Counted from the stretch's first letter, positions 51,465-60,387 are shown. The stretch: DNA of 64,000 nt from Polyangium fumosum (GCF_005144585.1 NZ_SSMQ01000019.1:62001-126000); one strand, 5' to 3'. Made by a program: numbers and translations. Notes: generated by a model not told the origin, from the sequence alone.

Positions 51465-52322
51465 TCAGGCGCCTCGCGCGAGCCGACGCACGGCGTCAAT
51501 CGTGGCAATCGGAATTTTGCTGCTCGATGAAACGGAAGGCGAGGCTTCTTCGACCAGCCTGTGCACCATGACATCGGCCACGGTGCTCGGCTCGATCGTG
51601 CGAGGCATGACCAGCGCGGAGGCGAGGGCCGCGTTGCGCTTCGCGGTCGCCACGGGAGGCCAGGTGGCCGAGGGAGAATCGTCGAGCACGATCATGGGCA
51701 CGCCGTTCGGCTGCTTCGCCCGGAGGAGGCCGAGCACGCGGAGGAAGCACCTCCGGTCGACCACGGCGCCGTCGACGCCCGCGCCTTCGAGGTCGAGGAA
51801 CTGGGCGGCCTGGTCGACGCTCTCCAGCGAGACGATGTCGCAGCCGTGCCCGATGCGGAGGACCTTTCCGAGCGCCTCGCGCAGGGCGCCGTCGGCGTCG
51901 ACGAGGAGCACGCGAAAGGCGCGCGGGGCGGCCTCGGTCTGCGGATTGCCGGTGAGGGCGTGGGCGCGGTTGATCAGATACGATTTCGAGTGGGGTTTGC
52001 CCACGAAGTCGTCGGCGCCCACGCCGAGGCCGCGGAGGCGCGAGCCGAAGCGCGCGTCGCTCGAGAGGATCATGACCGGCAGGCGCTCGAGCGCCGGATC
52101 CCGGCGAATCTCGCGGAGCAGGTCGATCCCGTCGCCGTCGGGCAGGAGGACGTCGAGGATGGCGAGCTGGAACGGGTCACGCTCGCGGTACTGCGCGATC
52201 GCGCGCCGGGCTGCGTCGAGCGTGGGCACGGGGGTTACCCGGAAGCCGGCTTCCCGCAGCTCCGCGGCGATGACCATACGAACGGTGGTGCTGTCATCGA
52301 CGAGCAGGACGTGCGGAGCCAT
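51465..52322 (-). CDS. Response regulator with two receiver domains
   Basis: 285 residues. A perfect AGGAGG lies nine bases before the ATG. The first receiver (4-125) has all key residues: Asp9-Asp10, phospho-acceptor Asp57 in LAILDVLLP, Ser87 and Lys109 in VGKPH. The second (about 134-260) begins RVLLVDADG but lacks the Lys-Pro pair (it has MPRT) and has VVDRRC at the acceptor strand, so it is probably a pseudo-receiver. No output domain follows; it would act by protein contact or as phosphate sink. No histidine kinase is nearby. Confidence 0.9.
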   Translation of the reverse strand: MAPHVLLVDDSTTVRMVIAAELREAGFRVTPVPTLDAARRAIAQYRERDPFQLAILDVLLPDGDGIDLLREIRRDPALERLPVMILSSDARFGSRLRGLGVGADDFVGKPHSKSYLINRAHALTGNPQTEAAPRAFRVLLVDADGALREALGKVLRIGHGCDIVSLESVDQAAQFLDLEGAGVDGAVVDRRCFLRVLGLLRAKQPNGVPMIVLDDSPSATWPPVATAKRNAALASALVMPRTIEPSTVADVMVHRLVEEASPSVSSSSKIPIATIDAVRRLARGA

Positions 52323-52554
52323 TGATACGGACCTCCTGGTGAATCACACCCCAGCAGGCAGCCTACATGGTTTTTACCCGCTGCATAGTCTGTCTCGACA
52401 CGCTCGTGAAACAGTCACAGGAAAGTGTACGCCATTCCGTTGACAATTCCGTAGGGGAACACCCACCTGCGACGAGACACTGCGCGCTCACGTCCTGCTG
52501 GCGGTGCGATGCGCCTGTCCCAGGCAGAAGGTCGACGTCCGCTCGGGCGGAGGA

Positions 52555-55500
52555 TCAGGCCGCCCCTGTCCAGGGCTTCGGCTGATAGAAGAGGTTCGGC
52601 TTGAGCATGACATCGGGATGACGGTCCTCATCCATGTAGAACACCGACGTCGCGCTGCCGCCGATGGGAGGGACGATCCAGCTCCAGCGCATGTGCACGC
52701 AGCGGCCCTGGCCTTGTTCGGCCTGGGCAAACTGCACGAAGTCCTCGGAGGCCGTGTGGTGGTCGACGATCTTCACGCCCGCGCGCTCGAACGAATGTAC
52801 GACGGCCCGCACGAGCTCGACCTGCGCGCGGTCGCGCCAGAGCGAGGAGGAGCGCTGGATGTCGAGCCCGAGCCGCTCGGCGATCACGGGGAGCATGTTG
52901 TAGCGATAGGGATCACTGAAATTGCGCGCGCCGATCTCGGTCGCCATGTACCAGCCGTTGAAAGGCGCGGCCGGATACTTCACGCCGCCGATGTCGAGCA
53001 GGAGCTCGGAGACGGCCGGAAGCGCGTACCAGCGGAGCCCGAGCGAGGCGAACCACGGCAGATCGGGGTGCACGAGCGGCACCTCGCGCACGACGCGCCG
53101 CGGGATCTCCATCCAGCGCGGCTCGCGGCCGGGGAGCTTCACGATGAGCGGGAGCAGGTCGAAGCGCGTGCGGGCGCCGCCTTTCCAGCCGAGCTCGAGC
53201 GCCTTCGTGGTGAGCTCGACGTTCATCGGATCCCCGGTGACGGTGCCGTCCGGATTCGGGTATCCCGCATAACGCAGGAGCTGACCGTTCCAGATACGTG
53301 GACCCTCGCCGGCGCGGCTGGCCGGGGCGAGGACGGTCATCATGGCGCGTAGGTTTCCGCCGTGCGTGGCGAGCTCGATGTGCTCGACCAGGGCCGAGAG
53401 GATCTCGTCCTCGTCCGTGAGATGGCGCATATCGCGCACTTCGAGCCCGTTCCAGAAGAGGCGCCCGATGCAGCGGGTGGAGTTGCGCCAGGCGAGCTTG
53501 GCGCCGAAGGAGAGCTCGTCGTAGGTCTGGACATAGGTGCCCGTGCGCTGGAGCTCGGCGGAGACCTGGGCCCATCGGACCTCGAATGCCCGAGGTGCCC
53601 CCTTTTCCCGGTAAAACTGGGCGAGATAAGCCCGCGCTTCTTCGGCGACGCTCGTCTCCTGCCCCGCGACGACGGGCGGAATGACGCCGAGGCCGTCCTC
53701 CCGGTGGGTGCCGTGCGCGAAGGGACAAACGCCGTCCGCGCGTGATCTGGAGGAGGGAATCGGCGAGGAAGCGGGGGCGGACGAGGGCGGCGCGATGGTG
53801 CCCGGGGCCGGCGGGAGCATGCCCGAGGCGTGTGGTGGAGGGGCGCTCGGCGGCGTCGTGGGAGGCGGCGCGGCGGGGCGCGCGGACGAGCCCGGTGCAT
53901 AAGAGATGTCGACGGCCGGCGGCGGTTTCGGCAGGAGGCTCGTGGGGAACGAGGGCGGCAGGTGCAAGGGCGGCACGTGCGCGGGGGGGACGAGCGTCGC
54001 GGGCGCGAGCAAGGAGGGCCTGCGGCCGGGCTGCGCGACGACGACGCTGCCCGCGATGAACTCCTCGATGTGGAGGTGTGTATCGAGCACGCCCTGTTCG
54101 AGCAGGAGTTTGCTCATCGCGCGGAGATACGGGATGGGGCCGCAGAGGAACCAATCGGCGTCGGGGTGGGTCTCGACGAGCGAGGCGACCTCGGCGGCGC
54201 CGAGCCGGCCCCATACCTCGGTGAAACGAATGCGGGCCGTGACGTTCGGGCAAGCGGCGGCGAGCGCGTGGAGCTCGTCGGCATAAGGGGCCGAGGCGGG
54301 GCTGTGCGCCGAGTAATCGACGTGGACGCGGCGCGCGCTGCCCTTTTCGCGGATCGCGCGGCACGCCGCGATGGCGGGTGTCACGCCGATGCCGGCGACG
54401 AGGTACACGACGGGGCGATCGTTCGGCGGCATCGTGAAATGGCCGCCGGGCGCGGAGATGCGGATGAGCGCGTCCTCGGGGCGGCGCTCGAAGAGCCAGG
54501 TGGAGAACACGCCGCCCGGGAGCCGCTTGACCGTGATCTCGTACTGGCCGCTCGACGTGGGCGCCGAGAGGGTATACGGGCGCTCGATGAAGCGGCCGTC
54601 GATTTCGGCCTGGATGACGACGTGCTGGCCCGGCTCGGCGGGGAGGACCTCGCCGTCGCGAGGGACGAGGCGGAAGGCGCGTACGCCCGGACAAACATCG
54701 GTGGCGGACACGATCTCGGCCGAGGTCCAGGCGCTCTTGCCGAGCATGTCGGCGATGCGGGGCAGGCACGCGCCGCACGCGCTGCCGGCGCGGGTGCGGT
54801 CGCGAATGGCCTCGGGCGTATTGCAGCCGGCGAGGATGGCGCGGCGGAGGTCGCGCCTGCGCACGCGCATGCAGGTGCAGACGATCTCGTCGTCGGGCCG
54901 GAGCGAGGGCGGCGATTCGAGGTCGATGGAGCCCGTCTCGGTGAAGGCCGCGCATTGCCAGGGCGAGAGGGAGCCGCCTTCGAGGGCGAGCGCGTAGAGC
55001 TTGGGGAGATCGACCCAGTCGCCGCGGGCCGTGAACGAGAGGATGCGGCCGTCGTTGGGCGTGACCACGATTTCGCGTTCGAGGCCGCGGCGCGCGTCGA
55101 TGAATCGGTATTTTCCGCGCTCGTCGGGCGGGCCTTCGAGCCCCGGCTCGCTGACGGCGAGGTGGTGCAGCTCCTCGCCCGGGACGTGCGAGGCGACGGC
55201 GTGACGGCCGCGGGGCAGGTGATAAAGCGAGGTGATGCAGGGTTTGCCCAGGAACCTGCCCGCGAAGATGGTGACGAACCCGCGGTGGGGCAGCTCGTAC
55301 ACGCTCTCCAGGCTGTCGAAGTATTCCCGCAGCTCGGCGGATTGCTCGAGGATCGCGAGGAATCGATCGCCGGGCACGCGGAAGGCCGTGACCGGGTCCT
55401 CGGCGACGGCGGTGGCCGAGCGGGATTCGCGGCGCAAGAGGCCCCGTTCGCCGACGCAATGGCCGGCCTCGACGCGCGACAGGAGCTGCGGGCGCCCGTC

Positions 55501-56106
55501 TTTCTCGACGTACACGCCGACGGCCCCGGTGACGACGACGTACACCGCGTCGGCGGGCTCGCCCTGATAAAAAAGCGCCTCGCCGCGCTCGTACGTGACG
55601 AGCTTGGCGCCGAGCCCGTCGTGCTCGCCGCCCTCGGCGCCGCCGAGCTCACGCAATGCCCGAAACAAGCTCGACTGCTGCACGAGCCGGTCGCGGAGCT
55701 GCGCCTCGCCGAGGCGCACGAGCGCCTCGCGGCGGGGGTCGTCGGGCGGGAGGGTATTGCGGAAATCCTGGGCGGCGATGCGGGCCACGGCGACGGGGCC
55801 CGTCGCGCGCACGGTGGCCGCCCTGCGCCCGCCCGAGCGACCAAGCAGAGCTTGCTCGCCGAAAAGCGCGCCGGGTTCGAGGCGCGCCAGGCGGATGACG
55901 CCGCCGCCCGGCCGCGCGCCGAACACCTGGCAAATGCCCTCGACCAGGACGAAGGCCGCGTCCCCGATTTCACCCTCCCGCACGATCTGCGCGCCGGATT
56001 CGTAACGCTGGACGACGATCCCTTCGAGCAGGCTGTTCGTCGCGTCCTGCCCGAGGCCTTCGAGCAGGCCGGCCCCGCGGATCAAGCCTTCGACGTCGTG
56101 GGTCAT
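52555..56106 (-). CDS. Self-sufficient nitric oxide synthase with two cNMP-binding domains and built-in reductase
   Basis: 1183 residues. Two cyclic-nucleotide-binding folds come first: one at about 15-125 (phosphate cassette FGEQALL with RRAATV) and one at about 150-275 (GERGLL with RSATAV). An unidentified domain fills about 275-395. A BFD-type [2Fe-2S] site follows (CTCMR, then CGAC near residues 407-446). A ferredoxin-reductase module has FAD motif RPYTLS and NAD motif GIGVTPA to FLCGPIPY (about 460-690). A Pro-rich linker leads to the oxygenase domain, about 808-1183, with heme ligand Cys879 in WRNSTRCIGR and arginine-binding Glu1057 in GWYMATEIG. It converts L-arginine to citrulline and NO. 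Similar fused architecture is known from Sorangium cellulosum NOS. ATG 56127 is an alternative start. Confidence 0.93.
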   Translation of the reverse strand: MTHDVEGLIRGAGLLEGLGQDATNSLLEGIVVQRYESGAQIVREGEIGDAAFVLVEGICQVFGARPGGGVIRLARLEPGALFGEQALLGRSGGRRAATVRATGPVAVARIAAQDFRNTLPPDDPRREALVRLGEAQLRDRLVQQSSLFRALRELGGAEGGEHDGLGAKLVTYERGEALFYQGEPADAVYVVVTGAVGVYVEKDGRPQLLSRVEAGHCVGERGLLRRESRSATAVAEDPVTAFRVPGDRFLAILEQSAELREYFDSLESVYELPHRGFVTIFAGRFLGKPCITSLYHLPRGRHAVASHVPGEELHHLAVSEPGLEGPPDERGKYRFIDARRGLEREIVVTPNDGRILSFTARGDWVDLPKLYALALEGGSLSPWQCAAFTETGSIDLESPPSLRPDDEIVCTCMRVRRRDLRRAILAGCNTPEAIRDRTRAGSACGACLPRIADMLGKSAWTSAEIVSATDVCPGVRAFRLVPRDGEVLPAEPGQHVVIQAEIDGRFIERPYTLSAPTSSGQYEITVKRLPGGVFSTWLFERRPEDALIRISAPGGHFTMPPNDRPVVYLVAGIGVTPAIAACRAIREKGSARRVHVDYSAHSPASAPYADELHALAAACPNVTARIRFTEVWGRLGAAEVASLVETHPDADWFLCGPIPYLRAMSKLLLEQGVLDTHLHIEEFIAGSVVVAQPGRRPSLLAPATLVPPAHVPPLHLPPSFPTSLLPKPPPAVDISYAPGSSARPAAPPPTTPPSAPPPHASGMLPPAPGTIAPPSSAPASSPIPSSRSRADGVCPFAHGTHREDGLGVIPPVVAGQETSVAEEARAYLAQFYREKGAPRAFEVRWAQVSAELQRTGTYVQTYDELSFGAKLAWRNSTRCIGRLFWNGLEVRDMRHLTDEDEILSALVEHIELATHGGNLRAMMTVLAPASRAGEGPRIWNGQLLRYAGYPNPDGTVTGDPMNVELTTKALELGWKGGARTRFDLLPLIVKLPGREPRWMEIPRRVVREVPLVHPDLPWFASLGLRWYALPAVSELLLDIGGVKYPAAPFNGWYMATEIGARNFSDPYRYNMLPVIAERLGLDIQRSSSLWRDRAQVELVRAVVHSFERAGVKIVDHHTASEDFVQFAQAEQGQGRCVHMRWSWIVPPIGGSATSVFYMDEDRHPDVMLKPNLFYQPKPWTGAA

Positions 56107-56200
56107 TATCGCCACGTCCCTTACCATCCATGCGCGCGGCCTCGCAAGGTCGCCGGAAATGTGGGACAACACCGCACGCTCGCGTGAACGAGCTTGTCCC

Positions 56201-56225
56201 GAGGGGGACGCCTCGCGTCCCCCTC
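56201..56225. other. Perfect 11-bp hairpin upstream of the esterase gene
   Basis: GAGGGGGACGC (56201-56211) pairs with GCGTCCCCCTC (56215-56225) around a 3-base loop. It is the first of three hairpins in this short gap; another, CCGGGC/GCCCGG, is at 56230-56244. Confidence 0.7.
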
Positions 56226-56285
56226 TCGCCCGGGCAAAGCCCGGTCGATTCACCCCCCGAGGCGATCTCGCTTCGCGATCTCGCA

Positions 56286-56308
56286 GAGCGCCGAACGGGT
56301 CGGCGCTC
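56286..56308. other. Perfect 9-bp hairpin upstream of the esterase gene
   Basis: GAGCGCCGA (56286-56294) pairs with TCGGCGCTC (56300-56308) around a 5-base loop, 35 bases before the esterase ATG. Confidence 0.7.
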
Positions 56309-56343
56309 CAGGTGTGTCCTGTTCGCGCAATCTCGACTACCTC

Positions 56344-57102
56344 ATGTCCGAACCCACCGTTCATCTCCTCGGCCCGTTTCACGTCCCCGGCCTTTCGGCG
56401 CGTCATGTCCGCGTGTACGTCCCGCCGCGCCGCGCGCCGATGAAGCCGCCCGTGCTCTACCTTTTCGACGGGCAGAACCTCTTCCACGACGAACCTTCGT
56501 TCGTCGGCGGCTGGCACCTGCACGAGGTGGGGGCGCGGCTCGCGGCGCGCGGCGAGCGTGTGCCCGTGATCGTGGGCATCGACCACGGCGGGCACGAGCG
56601 CATCGAGGAGCTCTCGCCGTTCCCGACGCGCGCGGGTCCCGGCAGGCTCGAGCTTTTGCTCGACTGGATGCGCGGCGGGCTCGGCCCCCATATCGAACAT
56701 CATTTCGGGGTGTCGACGGATCCGGCCGACACGGGCGTCGGCGGCTCCTCGATGGGCGGGCTCGCCGCGCTTTATGTGCACCTCCGCGCGCCGGAGCGGT
56801 TCGGGCTGGCGATGAGCATGTCGCCGTCGCTCCAGATCGGGCAAGGCGCGATCTTCGACTGGATCGACGCGCACCCGCGCCCGCGCGCCTCGCGCATTTA
56901 CCTCGACGCGGGCGCGCTCGAGGCGGGCGGCGGCCTCTTGCGGGCGGCCGAGCGCCTCGCAACCAGGTTCGTCGAGCGCGGCTACGATCCGCATTCGCTG
57001 AAGTTCGTCGCGGCAAAACGCGGCGCCCACAACGAAAAAAACTGGCGCCGGCGAGCGCCCGGCGCGATTCGATTCCTGTTCGGCCGGAAGTGGCGGCGCT
57101 GA
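56344..57102 (+). CDS. Putative esterase (esterase D/EstA-type alpha-beta hydrolase)
   Basis: 252 residues, no signal peptide. The nucleophile elbow GGSSMGG is typical of the putative-esterase family, preceded by VLYLFDGQNLFHDEPSF, an early motif of this group, and followed by a candidate acid in IYLDAGALE and His in RGAHNEKNW at the end. These proteins hydrolyse simple carboxylic or siderophore esters. Length matches the family. It begins after a gap full of hairpins and is not obviously in an operon with the flanking genes. Confidence 0.88.
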   Translation: MSEPTVHLLGPFHVPGLSARHVRVYVPPRRAPMKPPVLYLFDGQNLFHDEPSFVGGWHLHEVGARLAARGERVPVIVGIDHGGHERIEELSPFPTRAGPGRLELLLDWMRGGLGPHIEHHFGVSTDPADTGVGGSSMGGLAALYVHLRAPERFGLAMSMSPSLQIGQGAIFDWIDAHPRPRASRIYLDAGALEAGGGLLRAAERLATRFVERGYDPHSLKFVAAKRGAHNEKNWRRRAPGAIRFLFGRKWRR

Positions 57103-57114
57103 TCGTATTTCCCC

Positions 57115-57143
57115 TTGCCCGGGGCGCGTTTCGCCAGTATCGG
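57115..57143 (+). promoter_or_regulatory. Promoter for the envelope protein gene at 57152
   Basis: TTGCCC (57115-57120), exactly 17 bases, then TATCGG (57138-57143), eight bases before ATG 57152. A GGAG is also present, so initiation could be conventional or leaderless. Confidence 0.4.
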
Positions 57144-57151
57144 AGAGCCTC

Positions 57152-57976
57152 ATGCGCTCTGCCTGCCTCGCCTCCGTCCTTGCCGCCCTTGCCTTCGCGC
57201 CGCCCGCGTTTGCCCAGGCCATCCCGGGCCCGCCCGATGCGCCCGTCGCGCCGCCCGACGCCCCGCCTGCGCCGCCCGCGCCGGGGCAGGAGCCGGCGTC
57301 GCCGAAGGTGCCCGAGGCCGCCGAGCCCATGGCGCCGCCGTCCGGCATTGCCAAACCCGAGGCGCCGAAGCCCGCGGTGCCCGCCGCGGAGCCGGCGAAG
57401 GAGCCCGCGCAAGCGCCGGGGAAAGGCACGCCGCGGATTCACATCGAGGCGGACCGGCCGGGGGTGAAGCTCTTGCGGATCGCGGGGGTGGTCTCGGATC
57501 AGGCGGGCGAGGGGATCTTCGTGCGGACGGCGTGCGAGGCGCCCTGCGATCGGATCGTGGACGGCCGCAAAAACGAGGTCTTTTTCTTCGGCGCCGACGG
57601 AATGGTGCCCTCGCGGGGTTTTTTGCTGTCGAACGTGGGCGGCGACGTCGTGGCGAACGTGGACGGCGGGAGCTTCCTGGGCCGGCAGCTCGGGTTTCTT
57701 TTTGGCGGCTTCGGCGGCGCGGCCGTCCTCGGCGGCGCGATCATGCTGGGCATTGGATACAGCGCCGACGGCGCGACGCTGAACAGCGAAGGAAAGGTGA
57801 CCCAGGGCGAAAACAAAGCCCTCACGACGGGCGGCTTCGTCACGCTCGGCGTGGGCGCGGCGCTGGTGGCCACGGGGATCACGCTCGTCCTCTTGAACAA
57901 GACCGAGATCAAGCTCGTGCAAGCGACGCCGAAATCGGCGGGCGTGCGGCTTTTGATGGGGCGCATCGTGTTCTGA
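57152..57976 (+). CDS. Exported Pro-rich envelope protein of unknown function
   Basis: 274 residues. A Sec signal ends near AFAQA (residue 22). About 70 residues of Pro/Ala repeats follow. The domain at about 95-170 has two Cys in RTACEAPCDR and a GDVVANVDGG strand, then two hydrophobic segments (GFLFGGFGGAAVLGGAIMLG and a second near TLGVGAALVATGITLVLLN) span about 180-255. This signal, Pro-rich, two-helix layout is common among uncharacterised myxobacterial proteins, possibly PEGA-like in the beta part. Inner-membrane location inferred. Possibly transcribed with the DedA gene 23 bases on. Confidence 0.75.
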   Translation: MRSACLASVLAALAFAPPAFAQAIPGPPDAPVAPPDAPPAPPAPGQEPASPKVPEAAEPMAPPSGIAKPEAPKPAVPAAEPAKEPAQAPGKGTPRIHIEADRPGVKLLRIAGVVSDQAGEGIFVRTACEAPCDRIVDGRKNEVFFFGADGMVPSRGFLLSNVGGDVVANVDGGSFLGRQLGFLFGGFGGAAVLGGAIMLGIGYSADGATLNSEGKVTQGENKALTTGGFVTLGVGAALVATGITLVLLNKTEIKLVQATPKSAGVRLLMGRIVF

Positions 57977-57999
57977 GCGGGTGACGCCACGGGGGGGAC

Positions 58000-58578
58000 G
58001 TGGAGCATCTCATTCAAGTGTACGGGTACGTCGCCGTGCTCATCGGCACGTTCTTCGAGGGCGAGACCGTGGCGATGCTCGGGGGGTTTGCGGCCCATCA
58101 GCAGCATCTGCGGTTTTCGTGGGTCGTCTTGACGGCGTTCGTAGGCTCCGCCATGGGCGACCAGGTCGCGTATTTCCTCGGCAAGCGCTTCGGGCGTTCC
58201 TTCGTCGATCGGCGTCCGAAGCTCGCGTCGCACATCGGGCGGGCGACGTCGCTCCTGGAGCGGCACCCGGTGCTGTTCATTCTGGGATTCCGGTTCATTT
58301 ATGGACTTCGCAACGTGGCGCCGGTCGCGATCGCCCTGAGCCGCATTCCGACGGCCCGTTTTCTCGTGCTGAATGTGATCTCGGCGGCGGTGTGGGCCGT
58401 GCTCGTCACCGGGGCGGGGTATCTGTTCGGGCAGGCGGTCGAGGCGGCGCGGGGGAAGCTGCACGCCTGGGACGAGCGGCTCGCGATGGGCGCGGTGCTC
58501 GCGGCGATTTCGATCTTCGGGTTCAATCTGCTGCGGGAGAGGGTCTCCCGGCGGCAGACGGCTTCGAAGGGGCGGTGA
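58000..58578 (+). CDS. DedA/SNARE-associated family membrane protein
   Basis: 192 residues from GTG 58000 with GGGGGGAC directly before it. The family pattern is clear: FFEGETVAMLGGFAA, a GDQVAYFLGKRFG segment, and the amphipathic helix FRFIYGLRNVAPVAIALSR with the key Arg and Gly. Five or so hydrophobic segments. DedA proteins are lipid-carrier or polyprenyl-phosphate scramblases/flippases important for envelope integrity. Its last 56 bases overlap the 3' end of the convergent membrane-protein gene, both frames being coding. Confidence 0.92.
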   Translation: MEHLIQVYGYVAVLIGTFFEGETVAMLGGFAAHQQHLRFSWVVLTAFVGSAMGDQVAYFLGKRFGRSFVDRRPKLASHIGRATSLLERHPVLFILGFRFIYGLRNVAPVAIALSRIPTARFLVLNVISAAVWAVLVTGAGYLFGQAVEAARGKLHAWDERLAMGAVLAAISIFGFNLLRERVSRRQTASKGR

Positions 58579-59395
58579 TGCGGGGCGGGAAACGTCGAGC
58601 GAGGTAGACGACGGAGAAGAGCGCGAAGGCGAAGACGGGGAGGTTGCGGGAGAGGTAGAGGGGGTCGTAGGCCGTGCCGTAGGCCTCGTCCTGGTAGCTG
58701 TCCATGATGAGGTGGGTGAAATTGAAGAAGGCCGTGAGCGTCGAGCCGATGAGGCCGAGCGAGACGAAGGTCGACCACTTCTTTCGGACGCCCGCGAGGA
58801 ACGCGCAGCCCAGCAAAACCGCGACCAGCGCCTGGGCGAGGAACCAGGAACACGAATGCCCGTGAGGGCTCTCTTCCGTCACGTGCCTGCGGAGTTCGGG
58901 AGCTATATCGATGGCGATGGCCGCGGCGACGAGGAGGAGGCCGCCTTGAAGCACGCGGAGCGCGATGGGGGCTCGACCGGAGAGGGCCTGGACATCGGGC
59001 GGGTATTTGCGAGAAAGGTAAATCAAAAGGGTCGTCGAGAGTGCGACACAGAGAAAGTTCCAGGCGAGGTAATCGGGGTGCTTGGTCGAATAGAACATCG
59101 AACTCGGCAGCGCCATCCTGAGGAAATACAGGAGCGCGCCGAAGCCGCTGATGGCTCGATCGACGATTGCAAGGAGAACGAACGTCCGAAAATGACCACG
59201 CCACGCCGCCACACACGCGCCTCCCATGAGCGGCAGGAGCACGAGGTGGTAAAGCATGTCGAAGGGGGGGCCTCCTGCGTCGGGCGTTCGCCACGCACGG
59301 GCGGCAGAGTAGACCCCGAGGACGACGAAGATCGTGAAGAGGCGGCGCAGCCAGAGGAGATCCCTCGGCGGGGATGCCAGGTTGTGATGTCTCAT
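58523..59395 (-). CDS. Multi-pass membrane protein of unknown function
   Basis: 290 residues with about seven or eight hydrophobic segments from residue 16 to 270, charged loops between, and a Pro/Ser-rich tail. GGGGG lies five bases before ATG 59395. I recognise no family motif; the spacing of aromatic and His residues in helices (e.g. MLYHLVLLPLMGG, FNFTHLIMDSYQDE) is unremarkable. Its 3' end overlaps the DedA gene on the other strand by 56 bases, so the tail of each protein is coded by both strands. Confidence 0.75.
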   Translation of the reverse strand: MRHHNLASPPRDLLWLRRLFTIFVVLGVYSAARAWRTPDAGGPPFDMLYHLVLLPLMGGACVAAWRGHFRTFVLLAIVDRAISGFGALLYFLRMALPSSMFYSTKHPDYLAWNFLCVALSTTLLIYLSRKYPPDVQALSGRAPIALRVLQGGLLLVAAAIAIDIAPELRRHVTEESPHGHSCSWFLAQALVAVLLGCAFLAGVRKKWSTFVSLGLIGSTLTAFFNFTHLIMDSYQDEAYGTAYDPLYLSRNLPVFAFALFSVVYLARRFPPRITAPSKPSAAGRPSPAAD

Positions 59396-59616
59396 GAGTA
59401 CCCCCTAAAATGTGATCTGGAAAGCACAACGGCTTCCCGATCAGGTTGAAACCACTTCAGAACAGCCGATCCTCCTTCCCTCGTCCCGTACGCGGCTCGT
59501 TTCGGAGACCTTCCTGCCTCCCGAGACCCCTCGAAGCCGCGCCTTCGAGGCCCATCGACCTCCTCGCGCGCCTCGCAAGGGCCTCGGCCAGACCGATCGG
59601 CCTCCGCGGCCCGCCT

Positions 59617-60387
59617 TCACCCGTTCTCGGGAGACCCTTCGGCCTCTGCGGCCGTGCTCCCGCCCGAGGGCCGCTTCTGCGTGGCCTCCCGGAACGCGTC
59701 GATCGGCCGTAGCGCCGTCCGGGCCCGCGTGATCGTCGCCGGCTCGTCTCGCTCCACCGTGGCGAGCACCTTCGTCGCGTACTCGACGAGCTCTTCCCCC
59801 ATGGCCCGCACGTGCGCGCCGAGATCCTGGGTCAGCGCCGTTTCGCGCTGGAGGAGCCCCGCGACCATCTTGCCATAAGCGACGTGCTGCACGCGCACGT
59901 TGTCGAGGAACTCCTTGCCCGCGATGCGCTCGATATCGGTCGCAAAATGCTCGCCGTCGATGCGCCGGAGCACGGACTCCGCGATGGCATATTGCTCGGG
60001 GTAGGACTCGGTCAAGAACAAGAGCCCGGCCTCGCCGAACAGCTCCGCGAGGATCTGCGCGGCGCGCCGCGCGTCCGGATACGTGGCCTCGGGGAGCATC
60101 GCATAGGATTGGAGCCGCCCGCGCAGCGCGCTCCACGAATTGTCACCAGCTCGATCGATGGGCCGCGAATCCTCGTCCGTTCCCTTGCCGAGCGCCTTCT
60201 TGCGCGCCGTATGCGCGACCTGCGCGGCTTCGGCCGTCTCGACGAGCCGTTTGGCGGCCTTCGTCACCGAGGAAGGCATCCCCGCGGGGCAAGACTCCGC
60301 GAGGACGCGGCACAAGGTGATGCCACCCTCCAGGGTCATGATCGGGGCGCGGGCATAAAGGGCGAGATCGAGGGAAGATTGGGACAT
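59617..60387 (-). CDS. Unknown alpha-helical cytoplasmic protein
   Basis: 256 residues from ATG 60387 (a longer frame upstream is Arg/Pro-rich and unlikely). No signal or membrane segment. Predicted to be nearly all helical, with conserved-looking aromatic and Arg residues in SYPEQYAIAESVLRRID and HFATDIERIAGKEFL. It ends in a disordered Gly/Ser/Ala tail. I do not recognise the family. It stands alone; a 130-base gap separates it from the divergent lipoprotein gene. Confidence 0.7.
   Translation of the reverse strand: MSQSSLDLALYARAPIMTLEGGITLCRVLAESCPAGMPSSVTKAAKRLVETAEAAQVAHTARKKALGKGTDEDSRPIDRAGDNSWSALRGRLQSYAMLPEATYPDARRAAQILAELFGEAGLLFLTESYPEQYAIAESVLRRIDGEHFATDIERIAGKEFLDNVRVQHVAYGKMVAGLLQRETALTQDLGAHVRAMGEELVEYATKVLATVERDEPATITRARTALRPIDAFREATQKRPSGGSTAAEAEGSPENG

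Noticed and set aside
52323-52554. TTGACA on the plus strand in the gap between the response regulator and the NOS gene
   Set aside because: No plus-strand gene follows; both flanking genes are on the minus strand, so the box has nothing to drive.
56107-57429. Extension of the NOS frame 441 residues upstream of ATG 56106
   Set aside because: The extra sequence runs antisense through the esterase gene, is Arg-rich and has no domain; the cNMP domain begins just after 56106.
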